Assembly (NCBI RefSeq): GCF_016924655.1
Contig: NZ_JAFFJU010000001.1
Span: 620,001-684,000, forward strand
Source: Sphingomonas arenae
Lineage (GTDB): Bacteria > Pseudomonadota > Alphaproteobacteria > Sphingomonadales > Sphingomonadaceae
Direction: 5' to 3'
DNA length: 64,000 nucleotides
Below are positions 8,945 to 17,046 of the stretch, one piece after another. Under the pieces are notes generated by a model that was given only the letters and a program-made list of their open reading frames with translations, was not told where the DNA came from and ran no database searches. Within the stretch, counting starts at the first letter, position 1, and the number at the start of each line of letters is the position of its first letter. The translations under genes and the position numbers were made by a program.

Positions 8945-10251
8945 AACAGGAGCGCGGCTCGTCTATTGATGAGCGGATGAGCCGCGCAGACCCGTCGCCG
9001 AGGAGCCCCCTCGCCCGCTTCAATCCGGCCCAGCCCGGTGCGTCGGGGATGAAGGCGGCAGCCACGGGTCTGCTGATCCTGATGGCGGTGATCTTCTTCA
9101 CCACGCGCGCGCTGGAGCCCGTCTATCCGTGGCTCGCCTATCTGAAGGCATTCGCCGAGGCCGCGATGGTCGGCGGCCTGGCAGACTGGTTCGCCGTCAC
9201 GGCGCTGTTCCGCCATCCGCTCGGCCTGCCCATCCCGCACACCGCCATCATCCCGCGCAACAAGGATCGGATCGGCGATGCTCTCGCGACCTTTCTGCGG
9301 GACAACTTCCTTGTCGCCTCTGTCGTCGCTCGGCGGATGCGGACGATCGACCTTGCCGGAGCCGCGGGCCGCTTCCTCCAGGCGCCGAGCGGACAAGGCA
9401 CGCGGATTCGGAAGGGCGCGTCACGCCTGATTGCCGACATCTTCGAAGCATTGGACGACGAACGTCTCGGTGGGATCGTCAAGGCGGCGCTCTCCGCGCG
9501 GCTGAAGCAGTCGGAGGTCGCTCCACTGCTCGGCCATGCGCTTGCGTCGACGATCAACGATGACCGCCACGTCCCGATGTTGGAGGCTGGCATCCGCGCC
9601 CTCGCCCGAACGCTCGATGCCAACGAAAGCCTGATTCGCGACCTCGTGAAGAAGCGCAGCAGTTGGGTGCTGCGGCTCGCCGGGCTCGACGAGAAGCTCG
9701 GCGACGCCATCCTCGAAGGGCTCCGCAAGCTGACGGTGGAGATGAGCACCGATCCGTCCCATCCCGTTCGTCAGAAGATGGAGCAGGCGCTCGCCGACCT
9801 CGCCAACGATCTCCAGAAGAACCCGGAGACCCAGGCCCGAGTCGAGCGGTGGAAGGAAGAACTGCTGGAGAACCGCTCCGTGGCGATGTGGATCGATGCC
9901 CTGTGGCAGCGTGGGCGAGCGGCGATGATCTCGGCCGCGCGGGACCCCGATGCGGCGTTCGCCGGCAAGCTAGGGGAAGTGCTACGGTCGATGGGCACGA
10001 CGCTGGAGAGCGATCCTCGCATCCGAAGCGCAGTCAACCAGTTCGCCCGCCGTGCCATCGCAGGAATGGCCGCGAGTTATGGCGATTCCATCGTGAAGCT
10101 GGTCAGCGACACCATCCGGGGCTGGGACGCGCGGACGATTACCGCTCGCCTGGAGTCCGCCGTTGGCCGCGACCTTCAATATATCCGAATCAACGGCACG
10201 CTCGTCGGCGGGCTCGTCGGCCTCATCCTCCACGTGATCGACACGCTATGA
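8941..10251 (+). CDS. DUF445 family membrane protein
   Basis: A 436-residue protein of the DUF445/YjiN family: one N-terminal membrane helix (AAATGLLILMAVIFFTTRAL), the signature KAFAEAAMVGGLADWFAVTALFRHP split over the next segment, then IPHTAIIPRNKDRIGDAL, a long helical region, and a C-terminal helix (NGTLVGGLVGLILHVIDTL). Function is unknown; membership in envelope-stress neighbourhoods is common. GTG 8941 overlaps the pump stop (GTGA). An ATG at 8977 would shorten it by 12 residues, but neither start has a strong ribosome site. It ends overlapping the GNAT gene by 4 bp. Confidence 0.85.
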   Translation: MKQERGSSIDERMSRADPSPRSPLARFNPAQPGASGMKAAATGLLILMAVIFFTTRALEPVYPWLAYLKAFAEAAMVGGLADWFAVTALFRHPLGLPIPHTAIIPRNKDRIGDALATFLRDNFLVASVVARRMRTIDLAGAAGRFLQAPSGQGTRIRKGASRLIADIFEALDDERLGGIVKAALSARLKQSEVAPLLGHALASTINDDRHVPMLEAGIRALARTLDANESLIRDLVKKRSSWVLRLAGLDEKLGDAILEGLRKLTVEMSTDPSHPVRQKMEQALADLANDLQKNPETQARVERWKEELLENRSVAMWIDALWQRGRAAMISAARDPDAAFAGKLGEVLRSMGTTLESDPRIRSAVNQFARRAIAGMAASYGDSIVKLVSDTIRGWDARTITARLESAVGRDLQYIRINGTLVGGLVGLILHVIDTL

Positions 10252-10991
10252 GCCTGGATCCTGAAGCGCTGAAAGAGATGGCCGCGAACCGCGGCCTCAA
10301 GCTGCGCCGCTCGCGCATCCGCAATCCGGAAAAGCGGGGCTTCAACAGGTTCGGTCTTGTGAATGCGGCAGGCGAGGCGGTGTTCGGTTTCAGGCGGGAC
10401 AAGCCCGCGGCCGATCTTCAGGAGATCGCCGATTACTTGCGTGGCGCAGAGGTGCAGGACTGGAGAGCTTCGCTGAAGGAGGTCGGAGCTGTGGTGCCCC
10501 GTTCCGGAGCTTCTGAGCCCGCCAGTCCGCCTGCCAAGAAGAAGTCAAAGCCAGATCCGACACCCGAGATCCGGGAAGCCCGGAAGGGGGACGCGGAGCA
10601 ACTCGCCGCCCTGTTCGCAACGCTGGACCACCCGATCGACGCCAAGGCCGTGGCGGCGAACCTGAAGGTGCTGGAAAAGGCTGGAGAGCCGGTTCTGGTC
10701 ATGGCCAAGGGGAAGGAAGTCATTGGGGTGATCGGCATCCATCGCACGACCAATCCTCATCGAACCTTCAACATCGGGCGGATCACGGTCCTTGCAGTGA
10801 CAGAGGCATGGCGCGGCCGAGGGACCGGTCGTCTGCTGGTAGAAGAGGCCGAACGCCGCATGACGGCGATGGGGTGCGGCATGGTCGAGGTCACCAGCGC
10901 AGACCGCAGGGGCGAGGCTCACGCCTTTTACAAGCACCTGGGCTACGAGCGTACGTCCATCCGCTTTGCGAAGCCGCTTGCCAGAGGCTAG
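10248..10991 (+). CDS. GNAT N-acetyltransferase with extra N-terminal domain
   Basis: A 247-residue protein. Residues about 105-245 are a GNAT fold: beta-strands around PVLVMAKGKEVIGVIGIHR, the acetyl-CoA loop TEAWRGRGTGRLLVEEAERR, and FYKHLGYERTS near the end. Residues 1-80 form a separate basic domain (MAANRGLKLRRSRIRNPEK, then FNRFGLVNAAGEAVFGFRRD) that I do not recognise; a Pro/Lys linker (SPPAKKKSKPDPTP) separates the two. Substrate unknown. ATG 10248 overlaps the DUF445 stop, and the RluA gene follows after 9 nt. Confidence 0.82.
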   Translation: MSLDPEALKEMAANRGLKLRRSRIRNPEKRGFNRFGLVNAAGEAVFGFRRDKPAADLQEIADYLRGAEVQDWRASLKEVGAVVPRSGASEPASPPAKKKSKPDPTPEIREARKGDAEQLAALFATLDHPIDAKAVAANLKVLEKAGEPVLVMAKGKEVIGVIGIHRTTNPHRTFNIGRITVLAVTEAWRGRGTGRLLVEEAERRMTAMGCGMVEVTSADRRGEAHAFYKHLGYERTSIRFAKPLARG

Positions 10992-11000
10992 GGCGCGCGC

Positions 11001-12113
11001 ATGACCAGCGATGTGCGCACCTTTACCGTCCGCGAGGACGACGATGGCATCCGCCTGGACCGCTGGTTCAAGCGCCACCTCCCCGACACGAGCTTCAACA
11101 CCGTATCGCGCTGGGCCCGAACCGGGCAGTTGCGCGTCGATGGCAAGCGAGCGACCCCCGGTGATCGGGTCGAGACGGGTCAGACCATTCGCGTGCCACC
11201 TCCCGAAGCCCCTCCCGCCAAGCCTGCGCGCCCGGAGAAGCGCATTGTTCCGCTAACCCAGGACGAGCAGGCGTTCGTGCAAGAGATGGTCATCGAAACG
11301 GCACCCGACGCGTTCGTGCTCAACAAGCCGCCTGGCCTGGCGACACAGGGCGGCACCAAGACGAACCAGCATCTCGACCGTTTGCTCGACGGGCTGGCGG
11401 ATCGGGAAGGCAATCGTCCGAAGCTGGTGCATCGACTCGACAAGGACACCAGCGGTGTGCTGCTGGTGGCCCGCTCCGCTCGCTCGGCTGCCTTCTTTTC
11501 TAAGAGCTTCTCGGGCCGGACCGCGCGCAAGGTCTATTGGGCGCTGGTCATCGGTGTGCCGTCGGCAGAGGAGGGGCTGATCGACCTGCCGCTCGCCAAG
11601 CAGCCGGGTACCGGTGGCGAGAAGATGCATGTCGACGAGGAGAATGGCCTTCCCGCCCGCACGCGCTGGCGGATGGTCGATCGGGCTGGAAACCGGGCTG
11701 CGTGGATCGAGCTTCAGCCGCTCACCGGCCGCACCCACCAGTTGCGCGCCCACATGGCCGCGCTGGGCCACCCGATTGTGGGGGACGCGAAGTATGGCGG
11801 CGCGGACGCGTTCCTCACGGGTGGGATCAGCCGCAAGCTTCATCTCCATGCGCGGCGGTTGAAGATCGACTCCCCGTCCGGCGTGATCGACGTCACCGCC
11901 GAGCTGCCGATTCACTTCGCGGAAAGCCTTGCCACCTTGGGCTTCGATCCCATGGCGGGCGACCACCTTCCGCTCGACAATCCAGACCCAGCCCGTGATC
12001 CTGAGGTCAAGAAGCAGCGGGTCGCCGCAGCGGCAAAGCAGCGTCGTCGCGAGCGCAAGGGAGAGCGTCGGTCGCGCGGCTCTACGCCGCAGCCGAAGGG
12101 CCGGCGTAAATGA
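11001..12113 (+). CDS. RluA-family 23S rRNA/tRNA pseudouridine synthase
   Basis: A 370-residue RluC/RluD-like enzyme. It has an N-terminal S4 RNA-binding domain (RLDRWFKRHL, SRWARTGQLRVDG), a linker of about 70 residues, and a catalytic domain with the invariant aspartate in LVHRLDKDTSGVLLVA. Further motifs are LTGRTHQLRAHMAALGHPIVGD and the C-terminal LHARRL. It isomerises uridine in rRNA; the exact position is not readable. The C-terminus carries an extra Arg/Lys-rich tail (QRRRERKGERRSRG) suggestive of RNA contact. The gene overlaps the HAD gene by 4 bp. Confidence 0.92.
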   Translation: MTSDVRTFTVREDDDGIRLDRWFKRHLPDTSFNTVSRWARTGQLRVDGKRATPGDRVETGQTIRVPPPEAPPAKPARPEKRIVPLTQDEQAFVQEMVIETAPDAFVLNKPPGLATQGGTKTNQHLDRLLDGLADREGNRPKLVHRLDKDTSGVLLVARSARSAAFFSKSFSGRTARKVYWALVIGVPSAEEGLIDLPLAKQPGTGGEKMHVDEENGLPARTRWRMVDRAGNRAAWIELQPLTGRTHQLRAHMAALGHPIVGDAKYGGADAFLTGGISRKLHLHARRLKIDSPSGVIDVTAELPIHFAESLATLGFDPMAGDHLPLDNPDPARDPEVKKQRVAAAAKQRRRERKGERRSRGSTPQPKGRRK

Positions 12114-12781
12114 ACCGGCTGGCCATCTTCGACTGTGACGGAACGCTCGTGGACAGCGGGCACACCATCCACACAGCGCTTCACCGAACCTTCGAGACTC
12201 ATGGCAGGGAGACACCGCCGCAGACCCAGTCCAAGCGGGTCGTCGGCCTTAGTCTGCATGAAGCTATGGCGATGTTAGCGCCGGATGCGGATGACACGGA
12301 ACACGCGCGCATGACGCAGACCTACAAGGACGTCTTCTCCGAAATGCGTGCGCGGGGCTGTGTTCAAGAGCCGCTGTTCGAAGGTATCGCGCCACTGCTC
12401 GATGCGCTCGAAGCTGACGGCTGGCTGCTGGCGGTGGCCACCGGCAAGTCCGATCGCGGGCTCAAGCACTGTCTCGAGGTGCATGGATTGCTGGACCGCT
12501 TCGTGTCCCTCCAGACAGCGGACCGGAACCCGTCCAAGCCGCATCCTGGGATGGTGCTCGCGGCACTGGCGGAGGTGGGCGCAGATCCTGCCATGAGCGT
12601 CGTCATCGGCGACACGGCCTGGGACATGGGCATGGCTCGAGCCAGCGGCTGCGGCGCAATTGGGGTGGCTTGGGGCTACCATGACGAGGCTGAACTCTGG
12701 TCCGGGGGTGCCCACGCGATCGCAGCGAGCCCGCTCGAGGTGCTCGGCATCGCCGACCGGCTGGTAAGGAAGGCAGCGTGA
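12110..12781 (+). CDS. HAD-IA family hydrolase (phosphoglycolate-phosphatase-like)
   Basis: A 223-residue HAD phosphatase. Motif I is AIFDCDGTLVDSG with the two aspartates, motif II the threonine in LAVATGKSDRGL, motif III the lysine region SKPHPGM, and motif IV VVIGDTAWDMGMA. The helical cap lies between motifs I and II (about residues 17-85), as in Gph-type enzymes. The likely substrate is a small phosphorylated metabolite. It is translationally coupled on both sides (ATGA with the pseudouridine synthase gene, GTGA with the small membrane protein). Confidence 0.9.
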   Translation: MNRLAIFDCDGTLVDSGHTIHTALHRTFETHGRETPPQTQSKRVVGLSLHEAMAMLAPDADDTEHARMTQTYKDVFSEMRARGCVQEPLFEGIAPLLDALEADGWLLAVATGKSDRGLKHCLEVHGLLDRFVSLQTADRNPSKPHPGMVLAALAEVGADPAMSVVIGDTAWDMGMARASGCGAIGVAWGYHDEAELWSGGAHAIAASPLEVLGIADRLVRKAA

Positions 12782-13002
12782 GCAACGAGGAAGCGCTCTG
12801 GCGCAAGCGCTTCGCGATCTTCGCCTTGCTGAGGATCAGTGGCCTGCTCCTCTTCCTTTTAGGCATGGCCATCACCTTTTCGGACTTGATCCGCCCCGGC
12901 GGGTTCGTCGAACTCGGGCTCGTCGTCACCGGCTTGGGCCTTGCCGACGCTTTGCTCGGACCGGTCCTGCTGAAGCGCGTATGGGACAAGGAAGCCCGGT
13001 GA
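12778..13002 (+). CDS. Small two-helix membrane protein
   Basis: A 74-residue protein with a charged N-terminus (SNEEALWRKRF), helix 1 (LRISGLLLFLLGMAITFSDL), a short loop IRPGGF, and helix 2 (ELGLVVTGLGLADALLGPVLL) ending in basic KRVWDKEAR. Function unknown. GTG 12778 overlaps the HAD stop, and the stop overlaps the ATP12 GTG. Its fixed place between HAD and ATP12 genes suggests a link to F1Fo assembly or membrane housekeeping, which is inference only. Confidence 0.75.
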   Translation: MSNEEALWRKRFAIFALLRISGLLLFLLGMAITFSDLIRPGGFVELGLVVTGLGLADALLGPVLLKRVWDKEAR

Positions 13003-13694
13003 AGCGTTTCTGGAAGCAGGCCGCTGCGGTCGAGAGCAGTGGCGAGTGGCGTATCGAACTGGATGGCCGCCCGGTCCGCACTCCCGCGCGTGCGCTACTC
13101 GTGGTCCGGCAGCGCGCCATCGCAGATGCGATCGCGGCGGAGTGGCAGGGTGCCGGCGACACGGTCGACGCTCGAGCCATGCCGATGACGGGCCTTGCCA
13201 ACGCCGCCATCGATCGCATCGCCCCCGATATCGAGAGCTTCGCGGCAGGGCTGGCGAAGTACGGCGAGGGAGACCTGCTGACCTATCGGGCTGACGGACC
13301 TCAGGTGCTTGTCGACCGTCAGGCGGAGCTGTGGGATCCGCTGCTGACCTGGGCCCGGCGGAGTTTCGATATCGATTTTGTCGTCACGACGGGAGTGACC
13401 TTCGTTTCGCAGCCGGACGCCACCGTGAGCCGACTCGCTCATGCCGTGCGAAGCCTCGAGCCCTTCTCGCTTGCGGGGCTCTCGCCCTTGGTTACCGTGG
13501 GCGGCTCACTGGTCGCGGCACTCGCCGTGGCGGAGCAGGCGATCTCCCCTGAGGAGGCATGGACTGCTGTCAGCGTGGACGAGGCGTGGCAGCTCGAAAA
13601 GTGGGGTTCCGATGCCGAGGCGGAAATCGCGCTGGAGAACCGCCGCCTGGACTTCCTGGCCGGTGCTCGATTCTTGGAACTTCTGCGCAGCTAG
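12999..13694 (+). CDS. ATP12-family F1-ATPase assembly chaperone
   Basis: A 231-residue member of the ATP12 family, which in mitochondria and alphaproteobacteria escorts the F1 alpha subunit during ATP synthase assembly. Diagnostic stretches are WRIELDGRPVRTPAR near the N-terminus, AMPMTGLANAAID, and the C-terminal half SVDEAWQLEKWGSDAEAE followed by RRLDFLAGARFL. The GTG at 12999 is preferred over an ATG at 12981 because it forms the GTGA overlap seen along this chain and has AAGGAAG just upstream. It converges on gmk with a 4-bp overlap. Confidence 0.88.
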   Translation: MKRFWKQAAAVESSGEWRIELDGRPVRTPARALLVVRQRAIADAIAAEWQGAGDTVDARAMPMTGLANAAIDRIAPDIESFAAGLAKYGEGDLLTYRADGPQVLVDRQAELWDPLLTWARRSFDIDFVVTTGVTFVSQPDATVSRLAHAVRSLEPFSLAGLSPLVTVGGSLVAALAVAEQAISPEEAWTAVSVDEAWQLEKWGSDAEAEIALENRRLDFLAGARFLELLRS

Positions 13695-14368
13695 CGCTGG
13701 CCGGCGACCAGGTCGCGGGTGAAGGCTACCAGACCGACCTGCCGCTGGCGCTTCAGTCGCTCCGCGGCGACGATGGCACGCACCTGAGCCAGGCAATGCT
13801 CCGTTTGGTGATTGATGAGGACATAGTCATATTCGGCCCAGTGGCTGATTTCGCTCGCGGCACGCTGCATGCGGAAAGCGATCACCTCCTCGCTGTCCGT
13901 ACCGCGTGACCGCAGTCGGCGTTCGAGTTCTTCCATCGATGGCGGAAGGATGAAGATGCGGACCAGGTCCTCGCCCATGGCAGCGTGCAGCTGCTGGGTG
14001 CCCTGCCAATCGATGTCGAACAGGATGTCGCGCCCGGCTTTCAGCGCCGCCTTTACCGGAGCCTTGGGAGTCCCGTATCGATAATCGAACACCGGCGCCC
14101 ACTCGACGAATTCTCCATCCGCGATCATGCGGTCGAAATGTTCGGGTCCGACAAAATGGTAGTCCACGTCATCGACCTCGCCGGGCCGCTTTGGACGGGT
14201 CGTAGCCGAGATCGACATCGTTACCTCGTTATCCGCAGCAAGCAGCATCCGGCTGATCGTTGATTTGCCGGCCCCCGAGGGGGAGGAAAGAACGATCAGG
14301 AGCCCCCGTCGGCGGCGGCCAGTGATGGGGTCTACGGGAGCTTCGATGGGATCGCTGTCGAGGTCCAT
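13691..14368 (-). CDS. gmk: Guanylate kinase
   Basis: A 225-residue enzyme that phosphorylates GMP to GDP in the cytoplasm. Visible motifs are the P-loop SSPSGAGKST, the GMP-binding TTRPKRPGEVDDVDYHFV, DILFDIDWQGTQQL and the R-rich lid ELERRLRSRGTDSEEVI. A 20-residue N-terminal extension precedes the P-loop, as in some sphingomonads. ATG 14368 has AAGGA 6 nt upstream and was chosen over an ATG at 14446 that would overlap the divergent phasin promoter. Confidence 0.94.
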   Translation of the reverse strand: MDLDSDPIEAPVDPITGRRRRGLLIVLSSPSGAGKSTISRMLLAADNEVTMSISATTRPKRPGEVDDVDYHFVGPEHFDRMIADGEFVEWAPVFDYRYGTPKAPVKAALKAGRDILFDIDWQGTQQLHAAMGEDLVRIFILPPSMEELERRLRSRGTDSEEVIAFRMQRAASEISHWAEYDYVLINHQTEHCLAQVRAIVAAERLKRQRQVGLVAFTRDLVAGQR

Positions 14369-14403
14369 GCGGGTCCTTGGCAAAGCCGCCCACTGGGCGT
14401 CAA

Positions 14404-14464
14404 TGCTGCACTGCACAAAAAGCGCTTGAAACCTACCGCAGTGCACTATATTGTGCAGTGCAAC
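14404..14464 (+). promoter_or_regulatory. TGC-rich inverted repeats: probable PhaR-type operator/promoter of the phasin gene
   Basis: Two copies of one motif precede the phasin gene: TGCTGCACTGCACAA (14404-14418), and a palindrome with GCAGTGCAC (14438-14446) facing GTGCAGTGC (14453-14461). A TATATT -10-like box (14447-14452) lies at the centre of the second copy, with TTGAAA (14426-14431) upstream at a short spacing. PhaR repressors of alphaproteobacteria bind TGC/GCA-rich palindromes and control phasin genes, so this is probably an autoregulated PHA-responsive site. It also lies in the gmk upstream region. Confidence 0.6.
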
Positions 14465-14478
14465 AGATAGGACGAATC

Positions 14479-15207
14479 ATGGACAACATCGACGCAATCA
14501 CCCCGATCGCCGACGCTCAGCCGACCGATGTCGCGGTCGAAGCAGGCGTTGAGAACAAGTCCGCTCCGAAGCGGGCGCGCCGGACGAAGGCGGCGCCGAA
14601 GGTCGTCGAAGCGGTCAAGAAGGTCAACGCCCGCCGCGTGCGGACGGAGAAGAAGCCTCGCGGCCGTCGTGCCGCCACTGCCGGCGCCGCGCCGAAGGCT
14701 GCCGCCCCGAAGATCGAGAAGGAAACCGTGATGAACTTCGATTCCGCCAACTGGATGAACAACTTTGCTTCGCTCAACACCCTCCCGGGTGCTGACAAGC
14801 TTCAGAACCTTTTCGCCGAGGTCGGCAGCCATGGTCAGCAGGCGGTGGAGCGTTCGCGCGCCGTTGCCGAGAACCTGGTCGAGATGACCAAGGCTAACGT
14901 CGAGGCTCTGGTCGAGAGCGGCCGGGTTGCCGCCGCCGGCGCCCAGACGCTGGGTCAGGAAGCCGTTGCCCGCACCCGTGAGGGCCTGGAGCAGGCCGCG
15001 ACCCAGGTGAAGAGCCTCTCGGACGCGCAGTCGCCGACCGAATTCTTTCAGCTGCAGGGCGATTTCGCCCGCGTGCAGTTCGACCGCATCGTTGCCGACA
15101 GCTCGCGTTTTGCCGAGTCGCTGGTGAAGCTGGCCGGTGAGGCGATGCAGCCGATCTCCACCCGTGCGGCGCTGAATGCCGAGAAGCTGAACGAGCTTTC
15201 TGCCTGA
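14479..15207 (+). CDS. Phasin family protein (PHA granule-associated)
   Basis: A 242-residue protein. The first 80 residues are an Ala/Lys/Arg-rich segment (KRARRTKAAPKVVEAVKKV) resembling DNA- or granule-contacting tails. Residues about 90-240 are the amphipathic helical phasin domain (NWMNNFASLNTLPGADKLQN, then SRAVAENLVEMTKANVEALV and FFQLQGDFARVQFDRIVADS). Phasins coat polyhydroxyalkanoate granules and set their size, consistent with phaC in the same window at 20812. ATG 14479 has AGGA 7 nt upstream; TGC-rich operator repeats lie upstream and a strong terminator downstream. Confidence 0.88.
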   Translation: MDNIDAITPIADAQPTDVAVEAGVENKSAPKRARRTKAAPKVVEAVKKVNARRVRTEKKPRGRRAATAGAAPKAAAPKIEKETVMNFDSANWMNNFASLNTLPGADKLQNLFAEVGSHGQQAVERSRAVAENLVEMTKANVEALVESGRVAAAGAQTLGQEAVARTREGLEQAATQVKSLSDAQSPTEFFQLQGDFARVQFDRIVADSSRFAESLVKLAGEAMQPISTRAALNAEKLNELSA

Positions 15208-15235
15208 CCTCTCCTCCTCCTGTTCAGGCAAAAGG

Positions 15236-15272
15236 GCGGCCGTCTCCTTCGAGGAGGCGGCCGTCTCTTTTT
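15236..15272 (+). terminator. Intrinsic terminator of the phasin gene
   Basis: A long GC stem from CGGCCGTCTCCT (15237-15248) pairing with AGGAGGCGGCCG (15252-15263; one G-U pair) around a 3-nt loop, followed by TCTCTTTTT. It lies 28 nt after the phasin stop and before clpS. Confidence 0.85.
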
Positions 15273-15345
15273 GTGCCCATGTCGGCGGAGTGGGCGCTTG
15301 GCTCCTTGCCCGGCGTTTGCGGCGTGCCATATCTATCAGCGAATC

Positions 15346-15705
15346 ATGATTGATCCGTACCGCATGGGTCCCGACGAAGACCGCCCAGGGCAGGGCGATG
15401 GCGTCGAGGAAATCGAAAAGGGTGTCGTTACCCGCACCCGTCCGCGCACGCGCAAGCCGAGCAACTACAAGGTCTTGATGCTCAACGACGACTACACTCC
15501 GATGGAGTTCGTCGTGTTGTGCCTGCAGCGCTTCTTCAACATGGGCATCGAGGATGCCACGCGGGTGATGCTGCAGGTTCACCAGCAAGGGGTCGCGGTC
15601 TGCGGCGTCTTCACCTACGAAGTTGCCGAGACGAAGGTGTCCCAGGTGATCGACTTCGCCAGGGAGAACCAGCATCCGCTGCAGTGCACGCTGGAGAAGG
15701 CGTAA
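15346..15705 (+). CDS. clpS: ATP-dependent Clp protease adaptor ClpS
   Basis: A 119-residue adaptor that binds the ClpA N-domain and delivers N-degron substrates to ClpAP. Visible family motifs are [17 protein letters not shown] with the NDDYTPM substrate pocket, [20 protein letters not shown] and [17 protein letters not shown], ending [10 protein letters not shown]. The first 30 residues are a polar, flexible N-terminal extension typical of ClpS. ATG 15346 was chosen because upstream in-frame codons fall in the terminator region; its ribosome site is weak. murA follows after 54 bp. Confidence 0.93.
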   Translation: MIDPYRMGPDEDRPGQGDGVEEIEKGVVTRTRPRTRKPSNYKVLMLNDDYTPMEFVVLCLQRFFNMGIEDATRVMLQVHQQGVAVCGVFTYEVAETKVSQVIDFARENQHPLQCTLEKA

Positions 15706-15759
15706 CAGTATCGATTCAGAAGGGATTGCACCTCCGGAACGAGGCCTTAAAGCGCCGAG

Positions 15760-17046
15760 ATGGACTCCATTCACATCGTCGGTGGCAAGCGCCTGGAGGG
15801 CGCCATTCCAATCTCGGGCGCCAAGAACGCCGCGCTGACCCTGCTGCCATGCGCCCTGCTGACTGACGAGAAGCTGACGCTCACCAATCTGCCGCGCCTG
15901 GCGGACGTGGACAGTTTCGGTCACCTGCTCAATATGCTCGGCGTTTCCACCAAGGTGGAAGGTGTCAAAAAAGGCGAGTTCGGCCGCCGCATGACGCTGC
16001 AGGCGGATGACCTGCACTCCACCGTTGCGCCCTACGACATGGTCCGCCGGATGCGCGCGTCGATCCTGGTACTCGGCCCGATGCTTGCGCGAGCCGGCGA
16101 GTCCACGGTCTCCTTGCCCGGTGGGTGCGCCATTGGCGACCGCCCAATCGACCTGCACCTCCGGGCACTCGAAGCCATGGGTGCCGAGATCGAGTTGGCC
16201 GCTGGCTATGTGAAGGCCAGCGCTCCGAACGGAGGCCGCATCTCAGGAGGCGACTTCAGTTTTCCCGTCGTATCCGTGGGCGCCACGGAGAACGCGCTGA
16301 TGGCCGCTGTGCTTGCGACCGGCCGTACCCAGCTGTTCAACGCCGCCCGCGAGCCGGAGATCGTCGACCTGTGCAATCTGCTGGTTGCGATGGGAGCGCA
16401 GATCCAAGGCATCGGCTCCTCCCACCTGATCATCGATGGTGTCGAGAAATTGCACGGCTGCACCTACGCCGTGATGCCGGACCGGATCGAAGCGGGCAGT
16501 TATGCCTGCGCGGCGGGCATCACCGGAGGTTCGATCGACCTGGTTGGTGCGCGGCCGGAAGACATGCTGGCGACGACCAACGCGCTCGCCCAATGCGGCC
16601 TGATCGTGGAGTTCCACGACAACGGCATCAAGGTCAGCGCTGACGGGAAGCTCCGCCCTCTCGCTCTTTCCACCGCACCGTTCCCCGGCTTCGCGACAGA
16701 TATGCAGGCGCAGTTCATGGCGATGCTGTGCATGGCCGACGGCGAGAGCTTTCTTGAGGAGACCATCTTCGAGAACCGTTACATGCATGTTCCCGAGCTT
16801 CGCCGGATGGGCGCGAACATCGACGTCCGCGGCCGCTCGGCGATCGTCCACGGGGTGAACGGGCTCACCGGCGCCTCGGTGATGGCCACCGATCTGCGCG
16901 CGTCCATGAGCCTCATCCTCGCCGGCCTTGCGGCCGAGGGCGAGACCGAGGTGCTTAGGGTCTACCACCTCGACCGTGGCTACGAGCGGCTGGAGGAGAA
17001 GCTTTCCGCCGTCGGCGCCACGATCGAGCGGCGGTCGGCCGGTTAA
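15760..17046 (+). CDS. murA: UDP-N-acetylglucosamine 1-carboxyvinyltransferase MurA
   Basis: A 428-residue enzyme for the first committed step of peptidoglycan synthesis, adding enolpyruvate from PEP to UDP-GlcNAc. It has the N-terminal [19 protein letters not shown] substrate-binding stretch, and the catalytic, fosfomycin-reactive cysteine C123 in [10 protein letters not shown]. The C-terminal half contains [15 protein letters not shown] and [14 protein letters not shown]. Full family length. Its stop overlaps the stop of the convergent amidohydrolase gene by 4 bp (TTAA read on both strands). Confidence 0.95.
   Translation: MDSIHIVGGKRLEGAIPISGAKNAALTLLPCALLTDEKLTLTNLPRLADVDSFGHLLNMLGVSTKVEGVKKGEFGRRMTLQADDLHSTVAPYDMVRRMRASILVLGPMLARAGESTVSLPGGCAIGDRPIDLHLRALEAMGAEIELAAGYVKASAPNGGRISGGDFSFPVVSVGATENALMAAVLATGRTQLFNAAREPEIVDLCNLLVAMGAQIQGIGSSHLIIDGVEKLHGCTYAVMPDRIEAGSYACAAGITGGSIDLVGARPEDMLATTNALAQCGLIVEFHDNGIKVSADGKLRPLALSTAPFPGFATDMQAQFMAMLCMADGESFLEETIFENRYMHVPELRRMGANIDVRGRSAIVHGVNGLTGASVMATDLRASMSLILAGLAAEGETEVLRVYHLDRGYERLEEKLSAVGATIERRSAG

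Noticed and set aside
14446-16158. 570-codon minus-strand frame across phasin, clpS and murA
   Set aside because: It spans three real plus-strand genes and a terminator, and has no family resemblance.
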